From: Humulus lupulus
Taxonomy: Eukaryota > Streptophyta > Magnoliopsida > Rosales > Cannabaceae
Direction: 5' to 3'
NCBI RefSeq assembly: GCF_963169125.1
Contig: NC_084796.1
Location: forward strand, 214,399,948-214,463,947
DNA length: 64,000 nucleotides
Positions 34,894 to 47,048 of this stretch are shown here, piece after piece; the stretch's first letter is position 1, and every line of letters starts with the position of its first letter. The notes below the pieces were generated by a model. That model saw only the letters and a program-made list of their open reading frames with translations. It did no database searches and was not told where the DNA came from. The translations under genes were made by a program, and so were the position numbers.

Positions 34894-37112
34894 ATGGACA
34901 GAGAATGGGGATCCAAGCCCGGCAGTGGCGGAGCCGCTTCTGCCCAGAACGAAGCAGTCGACCGCCGGGAACGGCTCCGAAGACTCGCCCTGGAGACTAT
35001 CGATCTCGCGAAAGATCCCTATTTTATGCGAAACCACCTTGGAAGGTACCTTTCTCAGATTCACCCAGCTTCGAATAATGTTGCGAACTGATTTTTTATG
35101 TGAATTTTCTAATTGGGTTTACTTGGTTTTGTAGCTATGAGTGTAAGCTTTGCTTGACTCTTCACAATAATGAGGGGAATTACTTGGCTCATACACAAGG
35201 GAAGCGTCATCAAACGAATTTGGCTAAGAGAGCTGCTCGGGAGGCCAAGGAAGCTCCGGCACAGCCTCAGCCTCACAAGCGGAAAGTCAATATTCGTAAA
35301 ACAGGCATGTCTTTTTCTTTTTGTTCCTCGTTTGTTTTACAATGGTTTCTCGCATTTTATCAAACAGTTGGTGTGTAGAGAATTGCGGTTTAGTTATTGG
35401 AAATTGATGGTTATTTAGGATTTTATTGCATACGCTTGAGGTTCCATAGGTTTCTGAAGTTATATTCATCTTGACTTTATAGTTTTCATAAGTTAAAATT
35501 TTTAGTTTTTGCCTAACAAGGATATAGCTCAGTTGAGTTGTACAGTGCTGAAGTCTGAATGAGCAGTGGCCATGGGGTGTAATCTTCTAGAATGAACTTT
35601 TACATTTTGCCAAAATGTCAAAATGAAAATACTTAAACTTTGTCCAAGTATTATGCTGTACAGTTGGTATTATTCACTTGAAACTTGCCAAAGAAGTTTT
35701 TCTTTATAATCCTGACAATCTATTGCTTACTAGCTATTTCTTGTTTTTTTCCTCTTTAATTGTGTTCTATTATTATTATTTGAAAAAAAAACTATACTTG
35801 CAGTTAAAATTGGTAGGCCTGGCTACCGGGTGACAAAGCAATTTGATCCAGAGACCAAGCAGAGATCTCTCTTGTTCCAGGTAATTATGCTAACAAGTTT
35901 TCTATTGTTAGCTGAAATGAAAGTTTTTAAAGATACCTAAAAATTCTGAGTTTAAAGATATTGATGTGGCTGCTTGGTTATGGCCTGCAGATTGAATATC
36001 CTGAGATTGAAGACCTTGCTAAGCCAAGGCACCGATTTATGTCGTCTTATGAGCAGGTGAGCTTTATTTTGAGTATGCTGTCTGAAACATACATATCTCT
36101 CTGTGTTTTAAATGATTTAAGCTGGAATTATTTTATCCCAAAAAATGATAAACTAACTTTCCACTGTGTTTGCATTTTCATGGTTACAGAGGGTCCAACC
36201 CTTTGACAAAAGATATCAGTATCTTCTCTTTGCAGCTGAACCATATGAGATCATTGCTTTCAAGGTAAATATATTTAGTATCATAAGATTTGTTGCTTTC
36301 TTCTTTGGAGTAATTGTAGTGAATTTGAATTTCCATTTCAGGTTCCGAGCACAGAGATAGACAAGTCTACACCTAAATTCTTCTCTCATTGGGATCCAGA
36401 CTCAAAAATGTTCACGGTTAGTCTTCTGAGCACTCTATCCCTCCATTTCCTCATAACCATGAGGATAACTGACAAGTTCCTTGATCTGACGATCTGCTAT
36501 TTTGTTCTTTACCGTTCATAAATTTTTGTCTGTTTTAAGTTAGCGATGGTTGGAATACTGGAATGAACTAGTCCATTAACTATGGCTAAGCTCGTAGTAG
36601 TTTTGAAGGGGTCACTCGTTATTATCTTTTATATTGTAATTGTATTATATGTATTTCATGCTTGAAGTGGCCTTTTATCTAACATTTGGTGCACGGGATG
36701 TTTCAATATGCAGTTGCAGCTGTATTTCAAAACCAAGCCACCAGAAGGTAGCAAGCCTCCACCTGCTCCGGCTGCAAATGGCACAGGTGCTCCTGGTGTT
36801 CCGCCAAGGGCTTTGCCTCCACCGCCTCCACCCCCACAAGGTCAAGCACCTGGTGCATCAATGGGAAACTCTCCTAGGGCCCCACCACCTGCAATGCCTG
36901 GATCCTTGCCACCACCACCACCTCCTATGGCAAATGGCCCCCAGCCTATGCCTCCTGGTGGAGCTCCTCCTGCCCCTCCTCCGCCCCCCGCTGGTAACCC
37001 AATGACAAATTTTGGTTTTGGAGGCCAACAAATGCCAAACCAGGGTATTCGCCTGCCTCCACCACCTCCCAACATGGGACACCAGATTCCCAGGCCTCCA
37101 GCATCCCAGTAG
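34894..37112 (+). CDS. SF3A2: Splicing factor 3A subunit 2 (SF3a66), 7 exons, 337 aa
   Basis: SF3A2 is a subunit of the SF3a complex of U2 snRNP in the nucleus, needed to form the prespliceosome at the branch site. Coding exons are 34894-35045, 35135-35304, 35804-35880, 35991-36056, 36190-36264, 36342-36416 and 36714-37112; they total 1014 nt and join in frame. The protein starts MDREWGSKPG, as plant SF3A2 does. A C2H2 matrin-type zinc finger uses C54, C57, H70 and H76 (YECKLC...HTQGKRH). The conserved core follows, with VKIGRPGYRVTKQFDPE, IEYPEIEDLAKPRHRF, YLLFAAEPYEIIAFKVP and FFSHWDPDSKMF. Residues about 212-337 are a Pro/Gly-rich tail, as in the family. All introns are GT-AG except intron 2, which starts GC. 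The gene converges on the kinase gene to its right. Confidence 0.95.
35305..35306 (+). other. SF3A2: Non-canonical GC splice donor of SF3A2 intron 2
   Basis: The exon ends ACAG and the intron begins GCATGT; the acceptor at 35801-35803 is CAG. This junction gives ...RKTVKIGRPGY, the arrangement expected from the family. A GT donor 11 bases upstream (GTAAAA at 35296) would also keep the frame but would lose four residues and change the next. Confidence 0.7.
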
Positions 37113-37623
37113 GCTTCCAATACCTCTAGCGGTTATGCAAATTGGAGACACGGTTTTGCAAATTATGTCATTTAATCATGCATTCTGAATTCTGTTTACC
37201 ATATATTACAAGATGCAAAGCAATGTTACCTTGTTATTCTCATCAAACTGGAAGTTATATCAGTTATTTTTTGCAAGAGCTACATTAGTCAAAAGGTTTT
37301 TTACTCGGCTAGTTTTCTATACGAATGTTACAGATAAAATAGATATACGAATGTGTTGTCCCCAGCACTGCAGTTAATTGAAGCCTAGAGACAATACGCT
37401 AAACATGAATTAAAAGTTACAAGTGAGGTTATGTCTTTATGAGGCTTAAACCTGTTTGTCCAATAAATTGAAATGGGGCTCGCCTACTATGCAAGGTGGG
37501 TAAATAAACACAGAAACAGCATTTGTAATTTTAAAAGCACCAAAACAAGTTGGCTGATGATCAAAGGAAAACTCTCAACGGAGAATTCAATATATAAGAA
37601 TACAAAAAAAAAAGAAAAACTTT
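37113..37623. other. Shared 3' intergenic region of two convergent genes
   Basis: This holds the 3' UTRs of both genes within 511 bp. I see no clear AATAAA in the sense of either gene close to its stop, and no separate feature. Confidence 0.5.
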
Positions 37624-40600
37624 TCAACTAGATACAGCGGTTGAAGGGAAAATCTTCTTAATGAATTCTAAGAAGCGCTGGGAATAGAATGTAGGGTCAA
37701 CAGCAGAAATGGACAAGGAATCAAACTGAAGAGATTTGTATGCATGTTCAATCTTCTTAGTCATGTTGTATTCTTGCAATATGTCAATGATACCAAGATA
37801 TAGCACAACATCATACACCTCATGGAACATCTGTTCTTCTTTCCCTCGAATCTGCTCCGCTCTTGCTGGCATGTTCACGCCCAGCTGAATCTGAAGTCTG
37901 CATTAAGTTCGAATAAAGGAAGAAAAAAATCAGTCTCTGCAACAATTTGGCCCAGATGATATTAAAACTTCTCTTTTGCAATGAATTAAATGCAGGTTCA
38001 ATATTCTTTAACATTAATTGAAGAGTAAATCATCTAAGTTCTGTCCAGCATTTTCATTTCAGTGGTAGCAAAACATGTGTTCTTTTCATTTATTGTCTAA
38101 TGCTCTAAAAGAGGTAACCCAAACACCTAAAATTAAATATGGAATGTGGGACTGATCTCTGGCATTGCAAGGTTCGCTACACATTTTATAAAGCAAGGAA
38201 TCATACCTTGCTGTACCAGGCAGGAGGAGGTCCACTTCCTCATCGCCAGCAGCTGATGCTCGCAATCGACTACCTCTGATGTGTGGACCCACAACCACAC
38301 TGTTATCATCTTGTCCTCGAGGGACTAAAACAAGGCCTTGTGGACAGTTGGCAATATCATCCTCTAAAGTCTCTGTAATTGGAACACCCGACCAGATCTT
38401 CAAGTTAGTGATAATAATAAATGAAGCATTTAAAGGAGGTTCAAGGTTTTAAACCCTTGGCATACAATTTTTTTTACCCAAAGTTCTCATTAGCTGCCTT
38501 GATGCATTTTAGCTATAAATGCAAATCATGTAGTGAGAAACAAATGTTAATTTAGTGTAAGATATTGGAAAATTGAATATGGCGCTACCTTCCTCTGCAA
38601 GCATTCCCAATCCATCCGCTCTTCTGCTATGATTGAAGGAAGATAGAGACCAAAGGTGGCGAGGAGCACGATAATGTACACCCAGGAGAAGGCTATAGTC
38701 CATGATGCACTGGGCTTCCAAGAATTTACTATCAGTCTCAATCTGGCTGTATAAAATTTGTAGAGCAATCAATCAATTAAACAACAGCCGAGCAATGAGT
38801 TTCAAAACCAGAAGCCCAGTATAGACAAGCTTGCATGTTGTAAAAGGTATTGTCCACACTATTGTTCTTAAAAGAATTTTCTTTTTACAAAGTATGACAT
38901 TCATTGAGAAATCAAAACCTTAATATTCTACAAAGTAAGGCATATTATTACTATCTCTGGTTTTGAACCAACCTTAAATATTTGTTTGGCCAATTGATAT
39001 ATTCCATAGTAGCATAACAAAGTCAACAATTATACCATACAAACCACGGAAAGCATCCATGCAAATAAAGAAACATTTTCAGAATTTCTCACTTACTTCA
39101 TTAAAGCCTCTCTCCAAGACGGTTCCAAATAGAAGCAGTAGTTTAAATCCAAATCCTTGAGTGTTGTGTTTTCATCAATCTCAACCTTGTCCGAAGAACG
39201 CCCTAATGACGAACCCTTTAAATCAAATCTTCTATGTATCCTTAACTCTGTGCAGAACATGTTTCCCATCACTACAAAACGAAACTGCAGAGTAAAAATT
39301 GGTTATAGCGTCGTCATATTATGGAAGAAGAGGCAGATTGCCAGCACAGAGGAGAATATAACTAATCATATGCTCATTACCTTCTGACCGCTTGAAGCTT
39401 TAATTCTGTGAAGACCAAAGAACTTTGTAATTAATGTGTTCTCATATGTTCTTACATGATGATGATAATCAGGAAGCATTCGGAGGAGAACCTATACATC
39501 ATAAGTACTGTCAAACGAATATAATGGCAGTTTAAAAGTATTAAATAGCTTTTAAATGAATATAGGAAAAGTACATAGATTAGGTTCTAACACAGATGCA
39601 CAAACCTTTACTTCGGATTTTCGAAGTGTTTTAATCATGAAGCGATCATCTTGAGACAGGAAAAACACACTACCACTTTTTCCAGGAGAAGAGAGTTCTC
39701 TAAGAGCATCATTTCCACAAATTGACATCATGTAGTAAGCAGCATCAATTTTGAACATCTCCCTTAAGTTCCTACAATAATTATTAACAATGGAACGTGC
39801 AGCGCATAAACAACAATGAGAAAAAATGAAATTTGTAAAGGGTAAGAAATGAGATGACCTACAACATAACCAAGGTAAGAAACAAGTTTTCTTCCATTAC
39901 ATAGAAGTTTGACACCATTGTAAATGCATCAAGCAAAAGATACAGACGGGTACCACTTCACTGAATTCAGCAGAAGCATAGCATGGAAAAAGCATAAATA
40001 ACTAACCTGAACACCATTGGGCAGTAGTCTTTCCATTTAAAATCCTCTGACTGATGAGGAGGTGTCAATTGGGACCCTTCTTTAGGAAAACTCATCCAAA
40101 AACTTGCCCGTGGACCAAAATCTGATGTTCGAACTTCTCGCCTTTGTATAGGTGTAATTTTCCCTACAGTATATCTGACCATATTCTAATCCACGTTCAA
40201 TTTTAAACTCGCCAGCACAGTGAAATGGAAAATTAGACCATAACCATGCTAATATCAACAGAAATTCATTGAATAATGTCTATCCTGTTGCTTTTAAAAA
40301 ATATTACAACATCAACCTTAAAGGAGTTCATCCTCTAGCTACAACTTGTCCAGAATCAAAAAGAAAAAGAAAGCTTTTTTTGCTTCCTACCAAGATTTCA
40401 ATTCCAATTCTACAGATTAATAACTTGTTCAAAGTTATTTTGACTTTATTTTCTTTGAATTTATTTATTTTTTCTCTTCAGGAAATAAATTATCAGAACA
40501 AGCTTGCAACAGTTCCAGACCATAAGAATTTATCAATATCCAATAAGAAATTAGCATACTTGAAAGTCTTCCACAGCAAGTAAGAAAAGTGATATACCTT

Positions 40601-41850
40601 ATACCAAGCTGCAAACTGAGCATTAGATCATAACTCCTATGTCCTTTAATGATGGCTTCTCCAGGTCTCTTAACCTCTTTCACCAATTTCTTCTGTCGTC
40701 TTTTTGCCCTTCTAGAACTTCCTGAAAAATTATTGGTTACCACTAGCTCACTAATTAAGACACCTTGCATGTATTCTCTTTCCAAAATTGGTATAGCATT
40801 CCCAACGTCTTTTTCTCCACCTTCTGACATCCCTGATGATGAGTCATATCCAATAAGTTTTTCTATTGATACTTCAAGACTCCAGCGCCGTTCCAGGGAA
40901 ACATTTTTGCCACGAGACTGTTCCAAATTTAACAGGTTTCTTTTAGAAATTTTATCAGAAGAATTACGTCGAGATCCATGACTCTCCCCAACTTTAACAT
41001 TTCCCATATCTACTGAAGTAGCATGGTGAATATGACCATTGGTCTGCTTTCTCATATCAGGTAACAGTCCTCTTTTCCTCAAAGCACTGAGGTAAATGTC
41101 TTGCACAGGTGAGAGTCGGCTGCCTTGAGGGTAAAAGGATCCTTTTCCATCCTTTAAACCTCGCGTCCAAGTTCCAACATAGAAGCCCCCATCACTCCAT
41201 GTATATACTCCAAACCCATGCATCATGTCGTTCAACCAACTTCCTTCATATGAATCTCCATTTATCCAAGTAAGAGTTCCTTTACCTGACATTTTACCTC
41301 CTTTCATATTTCCCAAATAAACATTTCCATTAGCCCATGTATACTTACCAGGTCCTTCTGGCGTACCCTGGATCCAAGACCCTTCAAAAACATCCCCATT
41401 AGCATAAACCTGGTATCCTAAACCATGTTTAAGATTTAACCTCCACCGTCCCTTATAAGTCATATTATTTGAACCAATATAAGTTCCTGTACCATGCATA
41501 TAACCACCAGAAAATTCACCCTCATAATATGCACCAGAAGGCCATTGAATTTTTCCACTTCCATGCCTCATCCCCCTTCTCCACCCACCGTCATATATGC
41601 AACCATCTGCCCAGACATACTTCCCCCTCCCCTCAGGGATGTTGCCGTGCAGTGATCCAGAGTAGGATTCTCCGTTTGGAAGTAATAGCTCCCCGACTCT
41701 AAAGCCAGCAGCTTCAGAAGTGAGATCAACTTCACCATTACTCGACAGGGAAATGTTATCCTTTTCAGGAATGACATCAAGAGATCTTGTTCTCTCTGCA
41801 AAAGAAAGTGTTCCTTCCACTCTATCAACAATGGCCACAGGGACAGACAT
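37624..41850 (-). CDS. PIP5K9: Phosphatidylinositol-4-phosphate 5-kinase with MORN repeats, PIP5K9-like, 8 coding exons, 827 aa
   Basis: The enzyme phosphorylates PtdIns4P at the 5 position to make PtdIns(4,5)P2 at membranes. Exons (minus strand): 41850-40598, 40174-40007, 39771-39606, 39491-39381, 39284-39097, 38746-38589, 38372-38207 and 37897-37624. They sum to 2484 nt and all junctions keep phase. Residues about 50-245 hold eight MORN repeats (for example [20 protein letters not shown]). A basic, Ser-rich linker follows to about residue 400. The kinase domain (about 405-820) has the ATP-site Lys in DRFMIKTL (about 520), DLKGSSLGR (about 587), [11 protein letters not shown] (about 645), the metal-binding IID in [10 protein letters not shown] (about 772) and an activation loop with YNMTKKIEH. 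The N terminus, with [11 protein letters not shown], resembles Arabidopsis PIP5K9 rather than PIP5K1-8. That assignment is from memory of the family. Confidence 0.92.
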
Positions 41851-43010
41851 GCATAATGTCCCAAAAAAAATATGGTTCCTTACACAATCAAATCAAAATT
41901 CCACGTCCATAAACAGAATTCACAAACTCAACTTCCTCTTCCTTTGACCTATTAACAATAGAGAAAACATTGAAGCGTCATCGTAGCAAAAACATGGAGT
42001 TTCAAGAGCAAAAACATAGATATTTGAAAAGGTTTAAACAACAAAAAGATACACCATAACAGAATTTCAAAGTTCAACTTCAATATAAATATACAAAAGA
42101 AAAGCAATAAAATTGACTCAGATGAAAAAAAGAAAAAAATCTCCTTTTAAAAAGCAGACGACACCCCCAAAAAGGAGCTGAAAATGCAAAAGACTAAAAC
42201 GGTAGACTCTATCATATCCTTCCATTCATTTTGTTTACGAAAAAGATTACAAAATTGTGAACCCAGTAAGCAAAAACACAAAACGACCCAACACCATAAA
42301 ATGATTCAATTTCTTGAAAACTATCATCAAAAGATCAGAACTTCTGGAAATTCATTTGGTTACAAAAAGAATAAGAGCAGGGACCACTTCTATCTCCCAC
42401 TATTTGTAAGATTCCTTCATACTTTTGCCATGTATACAAATCCTCTTAGTCTTTTTTACCATGTCATTTTCACTTTCTCCCCTTGGAAAACAAATAAATG
42501 TGTCTAAAAACAAGCTCAGCCTAAACAAAGTTATTTCTCAATCAAAAAACATCTTATTCTTACTACCCAAAAGAAAAAAGAAAAAAACAGAAGAAAACAA
42601 AATTAATCACATAGTAATTACACTTAAAGATCATGCATATCATAAACATATAAAAAACAACATTAAAAATCATGTTTTTGGTCTCTCTTCCTGAAAAAGC
42701 TTCCCAACTCATTAAGTTGACTTTCTTCATTCCAAACCCAAATGAAAGTAGAAAAAAATCAATTGATTTCCGCCATCATGAACATCCACAACCTCTCATC
42801 CCAAATAATAACAAAAAAATAAAAACAGTACCTTTAATTTAAACAAGCTTTCAAACTGGAGAAACGATGTGAGTTGTTCTGTTAAATTGTTGTTAGAGTT
42901 CGAAGGTTTCGCTTTCGGATCAATCTTTTCGAATGTGATGAAATGTTGTGAATCCCAACTCTCAATCTCTTCTTGTTCTACTTCACATACACTCCTCTCT
43001 CACCCAAACA
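41851..43010 (-). other. 5' UTR, probable leader intron and promoter of the PIP5K9-like gene
   Basis: On the minus strand a plausible acceptor, CTCTATTGTTAATAG|G, lies at 41949, and a plausible donor, AAAG|GTACTG, at 42831. A leader intron of about 880 bp would thus separate an upstream non-coding exon (about 42832-43000) from the start codon. The upstream exon is CT-rich on + near 42960-43005. Leader introns are common in plant PIP5K genes; the exact boundaries here are inferred. Confidence 0.45.
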
Positions 43011-43020
43011 CCATTTTAAA

Positions 43021-46000
43021 ATAAAATAAATAATTAAATATTATATATTCAAAAATAAATAAAAAATAAAACTATCTTTTTACAGTAAAAGTAAATGACA
43101 TTTATACCCATGTTAGGTCAATCACCCAAATATAGATCTACATATTTCTTGTCTAGTCATTCTCCTTTGGCCTTGTTTAGTGTAATAAATTGAGTTTAAT
43201 TAACACATTAATTAATTAATTAATTAGGCTGCCCTAAAATGGATTAAAGCCAAATAGGGAAAAAAAAATGGTGTAACAAAAAAAAACATTTTTTTCAGAC
43301 ATTTTTTTGTCAGAGTATTGACCTAAGGTGATTGGACGGTGATGAAGATAGGTAGCCTAGGGTTTATTTATGGTTCTAAAGTTACCCATGTTTTTGGGTG
43401 ACCAAACCTAAGATAGGGCAGTGTTGTTACACATAATTGGGGAGTGGGTATTTCAAATTTTTGTGGGTCCAATTTTTGAAAAGGAAATAAGGAATAATGT
43501 TATGTAATATGTCTTAATTATTAATTTGATTTTTTGGTGTTGGCAACAAAATATATTATCCACAACTTTTGTGGTCAAATTTAATTAATATTAATGGAAA
43601 AATGAATGGATTAGTTTAATCAAGTCTTGACATTGTTTTTAGTGACCTATTAAAATAATAAACAACATTTTTAATTAGTGTTGAGACGAGGTATAATTAT
43701 CAAATGATAAGAAAATAAAATATTAATTTCATCAAAGTTTGTATTTGCAATGTTATGCGACAACTTTAGTGTTACACAACACACCACAACCAACAAACAT
43801 AAAATACTCAAATGACACATGATATTTCTTTTGGTGAAATAAGTTTCGTGGAGAGATAAAAAGCCAAGTACACAAAGCACATAATGTATAGCAATAATTA
43901 TTAAATAGTTATTTCTATAATTGAAAAACACACACAAAAAGAGTTTATTTAAAACTTTCAATATAAATTTCTACAAAAACATATCAAATTAGATTGTGGA
44001 TGTCTGAAACTTTAATACTATTGATTGTGAAAATTAATTTAATAGAAAAAAAATCTACATAAAAACATATTATCAAGATTAAAAACAATTACTCTCTACA
44101 AAAAAAAAAAAGCATTATTACAACAAAAATTACATAAAACTAAAATAATATGATCGTGACACCATTCGCCCAAACTTATTCAATGAATCTCGTTGTTCCA
44201 CAGTTAATATCACACTACAGTAAACCCGCAAGAACTCTCACCTTATAGTTCAATTGTAAAATGACACACAAACCAACACAAAAAGAACTACCATTATAAA
44301 AAACAATGCTAAACCCACAAATATATGCTCAAATAATATTTATTCTTCTTTATCTTATGTATATATAAAACTAGTAGATTTTGGATGTTAGTTTTTTTTT
44401 CTTTCTAAAGAGGTCGATCCCACATATATATCATTTAAAATATTTAAATAAAAGTTATAAAGTTGAAAGACTTATTTAATAACTACTAATTTAAAATAAT
44501 TTATCATTTAGATATAAATCAAGCACAGATATTAAAATTGGACAGTAGTAGATGCGCTATTCGTTTAATTTTGTATATTAAAAATTGATATAATAAAAAA
44601 AATTTACTTATATAGCATAGCGTGTAATGATCGGTCTAATTTGACGAAACTACATCATGTCCTCCTTTATTTGTTAACATACCATATAAATGTGTATACA
44701 AAAGCCCCGTATTAGAAATAATCTTTATTTTTACTATTTATATAGATATTTTACTAAATAAATAATCAGATTACATAAAACTCATCAAATATCTAGCTAG
44801 ATTTTGAGTGCGCTTCACTATTAATTTAATTAACGGCTATAAGAAAGAATTATTCAAAGCTACTTTATGGATGGCAAGTTAAAATCGTAAAGGCATGATA
44901 TATCTTTTTTATTTGCGTAAAATCAAACAATATATCATAAGCATAATGTGTGGACTCTTTCTTGGATCATCATGATCATGTGGGTATGCAGGTTTTAATT
45001 ATGATCATAAATGTTAGTGTGAAACTTATGTGGCCCAATGAACTTGATGCTTTTGGATCCCATTGATCATATATATAATAACTTTAGAGAAATTAAAGAT
45101 TAATTTTAATATATACATAAATATATTTTTGTTGGCTGTCCAAATCTAGCTATATGCGTGCACAGTTTTGATTTTGTTTAGTTAGCACAACATGACTTTC
45201 TCTGGCCGACCAACAACTAAAATTAGCTAGTGGCCTCAAAACAAGACTAATTTATATACCATCATCATCATCAATACAAAATGACAAGAACTCCTTCATT
45301 TTTTTTTAGTATATATATTCCAAATATATATATAAATATATGTGAGTATTTGTTTGGTCTCTCACTTTAATTTGAAGGGCTTAGTCTTCGTCAATTTTGA
45401 GCCATTAGATTCATTTGGTTATGTGTTTGGATGGTTGGATTTAAATGTTTAAATGAGAATATTTTAAAATACTCATATACCTTTGTTAGCCCAAACAACC
45501 GGCAATTGCCTTTAATATTTTTTGTTACACTACTTTTATTTTATAATTTCTAGACCAATTTCTAAATTTTCTTTCACTTAAGTCATCACTTTTGTCTAAA
45601 CAAACACACTTAAAAATAAGAAAATAGATTAGAAATTAAACACAAAATTTATCAATAATTAAAATACAACAAATTTAAACAAAATGTGTAAAAGCACACA
45701 AAATTCTATACAAATAAAATAATGCTAATTAATTCAAATTTATTTAAAAACTTAATAAATTAATTAAAAACTCAATAATTAATATATTTTTTGACATTAA
45801 ATTGTGATAAAATAATTCTATTTTGTAGAGTTAGCAATGTAATATAAAGATTTGATGTAAAAAAGAAAAACTAAGATTTTAGTAGAGAATGAGATAAAAG
45901 AGTTCTAAATGATACTCTTTTAAACCTTTGAAGTATATGATTTTCAATGACAATAAGACCTAAGCAATTAATTTTATCCTTTTTACCAATTCAATTTAAA

Positions 46001-46995
46001 ATTTATTAAATTATATGCATATATAATACTAAGCATTAAAAATAATAAGTACTACAAATATATATATATAAATTAATCAAACATAATTTTTGTTTCACTA
46101 AATTAAAATTATATCTTAAACATTATAAATCAACAATACAGAAACTTTGATTAAAAAACAAAAATTTGACTTACTCATACGAACAATTGTGTCACAATAG
46201 GTCATATTTCGCTCGAAAATGTGATTAGAAAAAATTTAATTAAAAATATTTATTTTCAAAAAAATTATTATTTATGTTTTAATTTTAGGATTTTAAGTTT
46301 GATTATGACAATTTAAGTGATAAAAATTAAAAAAAAAAAATTCAAATTTGTACAAAAGAATCTTAATTAATTAATTATACACAAAACAATAAAAATATGT
46401 ATCCGTTTTTGTTATGTACTACTTTAATAGTGTTCCGTAACAAATCATTAATAATTATTTAGCAACAACCAAAATCTTATGTGTCTGATACTATAAATAA
46501 GTGTCAACTTCAATATAAATTTACTATATAGTCCTAAACTATACATATTATTGGACATACAATTACAATTATAACCTCATTTTTTAAAGCCACATCACTA
46601 TATTTTTTTAACCAATTTAAATAACCGGTTATAACAAGTGAATACCAAAAAAGTAAATATTTTAACAATGCCCAACAAGACACTTGGCCAAAAAAAATAG
46701 GTCTCACATGAAGGACTACATCATGAGAGGACTAAAGAATTTCTCATTATATATATTTATGCAAATTAATAACATATATATAATTTATAGGAAAATAAAT
46801 ATTTGATAGTTACCAAATAATATTTGAATATTTAACACTAGCTAATTAACTATTGATGAAAAATAATATGTACTAGCTATATATATATATTAAATTATGG
46901 AGTGGAAAGTAGTACACTCGGATTATAATGATTGGAATTTTGTAAAAGTTGTGAACACAAGAGGTTTTTATTCATCTTTATGGAAAAGAAATAAT

Positions 46996-47048
<53 letters not shown>

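Noticed and set aside
36842..37151. Minus-strand Gly-rich ORFs opposite the SF3A2 tail
   Set aside because: The Gly-rich translation mirrors the Pro-rich C-terminal exon of SF3A2.
41469..41702. Plus-strand ORF opposite the MORN-repeat exon
   Set aside because: His-rich shadow of the MORN repeats on the other strand.
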